A stretch of DNA of 6,314 nt from Microbacterium sp. (GTDB lineage Bacteria > Actinomycetota > Actinomycetes > Actinomycetales > Microbacteriaceae). The stretch lies in NCBI GenBank assembly GCA_031286555.1, contig JAITUD010000081.1:1-6314 (forward strand), read 5' to 3'. The notes below the pieces were generated by a model. That model was not told where the DNA came from, searched no databases, and saw only the letters and a program-made list of their open reading frames with translations. The position numbers were made by a program, and so were the translations under genes. Positions 5,539 to 6,314 of the stretch are shown here, in pieces (the first letter of the stretch is position 1; every line of letters starts with the position of its first letter).

Positions 5539-5574
5539 TGAGGCCCCGATCCGAACGGACGGACCGGGGCCTCA
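5539..5574 (-). terminator. Terminator hairpin of the glycyl-tRNA synthetase gene
   Basis: TGAGGCCCCG (5539-5548) and CGGGGCCTCA (5565-5574) pair perfectly over 10 bp; in the transcript a G-U pair and four further pairs extend the stem to about 15 bp around a six-base loop. It begins 11 bases after the glyS stop codon. The U run that normally follows is absent (TTGCGTCC), a frequent state in high-GC actinobacteria. It separates glyS from the fucosidase operon. Confidence 0.75.
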
Positions 5575-5585
5575 GTGAGCAGGCG

Positions 5586-6314
5586 TCAGGCGCCGCGCAG
5601 GCGCTCCGCGAGGTACGCGTGCAGGTTCGCGAGCGGGACGCGCTCCTGGCTCATGGTGTCGCGGTCGCGCACGGTCACGGCGTCGTCGTCGAGCGAGTCG
5701 AAGTCGACGGTGACGCAGAACGGGGTGCCGACCTCGTCCTGGCGGCGATAGCGGCGGCCGATCGCGCCTGCGTCGTCGAAGTCGACGGTCCACTGGCCGC
5801 GCAGGCCGTCGGCGACCGAGCGGGCCAGCGGCGACAGGCGCTCGTTGCGCGACAGCGGCAGCACGGCCACCTTGACCGGGGCGAGGCGCGGGTCGAGCTT
5901 CAGCACGGTGCGGGTGTCGGTGCCGCCCTTCGCGTTCGGCACCTCCTCCTCGACGTACGCGTCGACGAGGAACGCCATCATCGCGCGGGTCAGACCGAAC
6001 GACGGCTCGATCACGTACGGCGTGTACCGCTCGCCGGATGCCTGGTCGAAGTACGTCAGCGACGTGCCGGATGCCTCGGTGTGCGACGACAGGTCGTAGT
6101 CGGTGCGGTTGGCGACGCCCATGAGCTCGCCCCACTCCTTGCCGGCGAAGCCGAAGCGGTACTCGACGTCGATGGTGCCGGCCGAGTAGTGCGCGCGGTC
6201 GTCCTCGGGCACATCGAACTGGCGGATGTTCTCGGGGTCGATACCCAGGTCGATGAACCAGTTCCAGCAGGCCTCGACCCAGTGCTCGAACCACTCCTGC
6301 GCCTCTGCCGGCGG
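5586..6314 (-). CDS. glyS: Glycyl-tRNA synthetase, homodimeric class II type (C-terminal part, cut by window edge)
   Basis: The 242 visible residues are the C-terminal half of the enzyme that charges tRNA-Gly with glycine. The reading frame runs to the last base of the window, so the start lies outside; an internal GTG at 6212 is a valine in the middle of the conserved DVPEDDRAHYSAGTIDVEYRF stretch and not a start. Visible are WFIDLGIDPENIRQF, GKEWGELMGVANRTDYDL, class II motif 3 in EPSFGLTR (103-110 of the fragment), and the C-terminal anticodon-binding domain from about residue 145 (LAPVKVAVLPLSRN, then GRRYRRQDEVGTPFCVTVDF). Motifs 1 and 2 must be beyond the edge. This is the single-polypeptide form typical of actinobacteria, archaea and eukaryotes, not the two-subunit enzyme of E. 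coli. A strong terminator follows the gene. Confidence 0.97.
   Translation of the reverse strand, partial: PPAEAQEWFEHWVEACWNWFIDLGIDPENIRQFDVPEDDRAHYSAGTIDVEYRFGFAGKEWGELMGVANRTDYDLSSHTEASGTSLTYFDQASGERYTPYVIEPSFGLTRAMMAFLVDAYVEEEVPNAKGGTDTRTVLKLDPRLAPVKVAVLPLSRNERLSPLARSVADGLRGQWTVDFDDAGAIGRRYRRQDEVGTPFCVTVDFDSLDDDAVTVRDRDTMSQERVPLANLHAYLAERLRGA

Noticed and set aside
1..6314. Frequent GGATG words, with Asp as GAT in contexts such as GCG-GAT-G despite general use of GAC
   Set aside because: Looked like a genome-wide word preference also seen in Microbacteriaceae-like sequence; GAC occurs in the same contexts here (for example 2631-2646), so no specific function can be argued.
1..6314. Search for tRNA/rRNA genes, CRISPR repeats, insertion sequences, att sites and toxin-antitoxin pairs
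   Set aside because: None seen. The bases outside genes amount to fewer than 400 and are accounted for by the promoter, leader and terminator elements listed.

Overview
This 6.3 kb window is GC-rich, gene-dense bacterial DNA that looks like a high-GC actinobacterium. The GC-rich third positions, the single-chain glycyl-tRNA synthetase and the actinobacterial flavour of the proteins suggest something close to Microbacterium or another Microbacteriaceae genus. That assignment is impression from composition and protein style, not a search result.

Layout, left to right. (1) 4-1686, minus: a complete ABC-F ATPase of the ribosome-protection/antibiotic-resistance style. (2) 1687-1953: a 267-bp divergent intergenic region, the most structured non-coding stretch here. 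It carries a near-consensus ECF41-type promoter reading right, and an unusually structured leader reading left into the ABC-F gene: a possible 22-codon leader ORF, an 11-bp perfect hairpin with a third competing strand, and a GC hairpin touching the Shine-Dalgarno. (3) 1954-2550 and 2547-3434, plus: a carboxymuconolactone decarboxylase (CMD)/AhpD-like protein overlapping by ATGA with an ECF sigma factor carrying a fused SnoaL-like C-terminal domain. This is the recognised ECF41 arrangement. (4) 3440-4033 and 4030-5475, minus: a TetR-family regulator and, upstream of it in the operon, a cytoplasmic GH29 alpha-L-fucosidase-like enzyme, also joined by ATGA. (5) 5476-5585: promoter region of the fucosidase operon and the hairpin that ends the glycyl-tRNA synthetase transcript. 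(6) 5586-6314, minus: the C-terminal 242 residues of glycyl-tRNA synthetase, cut by the window edge.

How it fits together. The sigma factor probably drives its own operon from the TGTCACA-N16-TGTC promoter, with its C-terminal domain as a built-in regulator and the CMD protein as the main output. The TetR protein probably controls the fucosidase operon from an AT-rich operator/promoter just upstream of the fucosidase start, which may be leaderless. The ABC-F gene is probably controlled by its structured leader, as is common for resistance ABC-F genes. The ECF41-CMD module itself is a known but functionally poorly understood system. The less ordinary signals are the ABC-F leader, the possible sharing of one motif by two divergent promoters, and the altered catalytic-region motif and basic insert of the GH29 enzyme.
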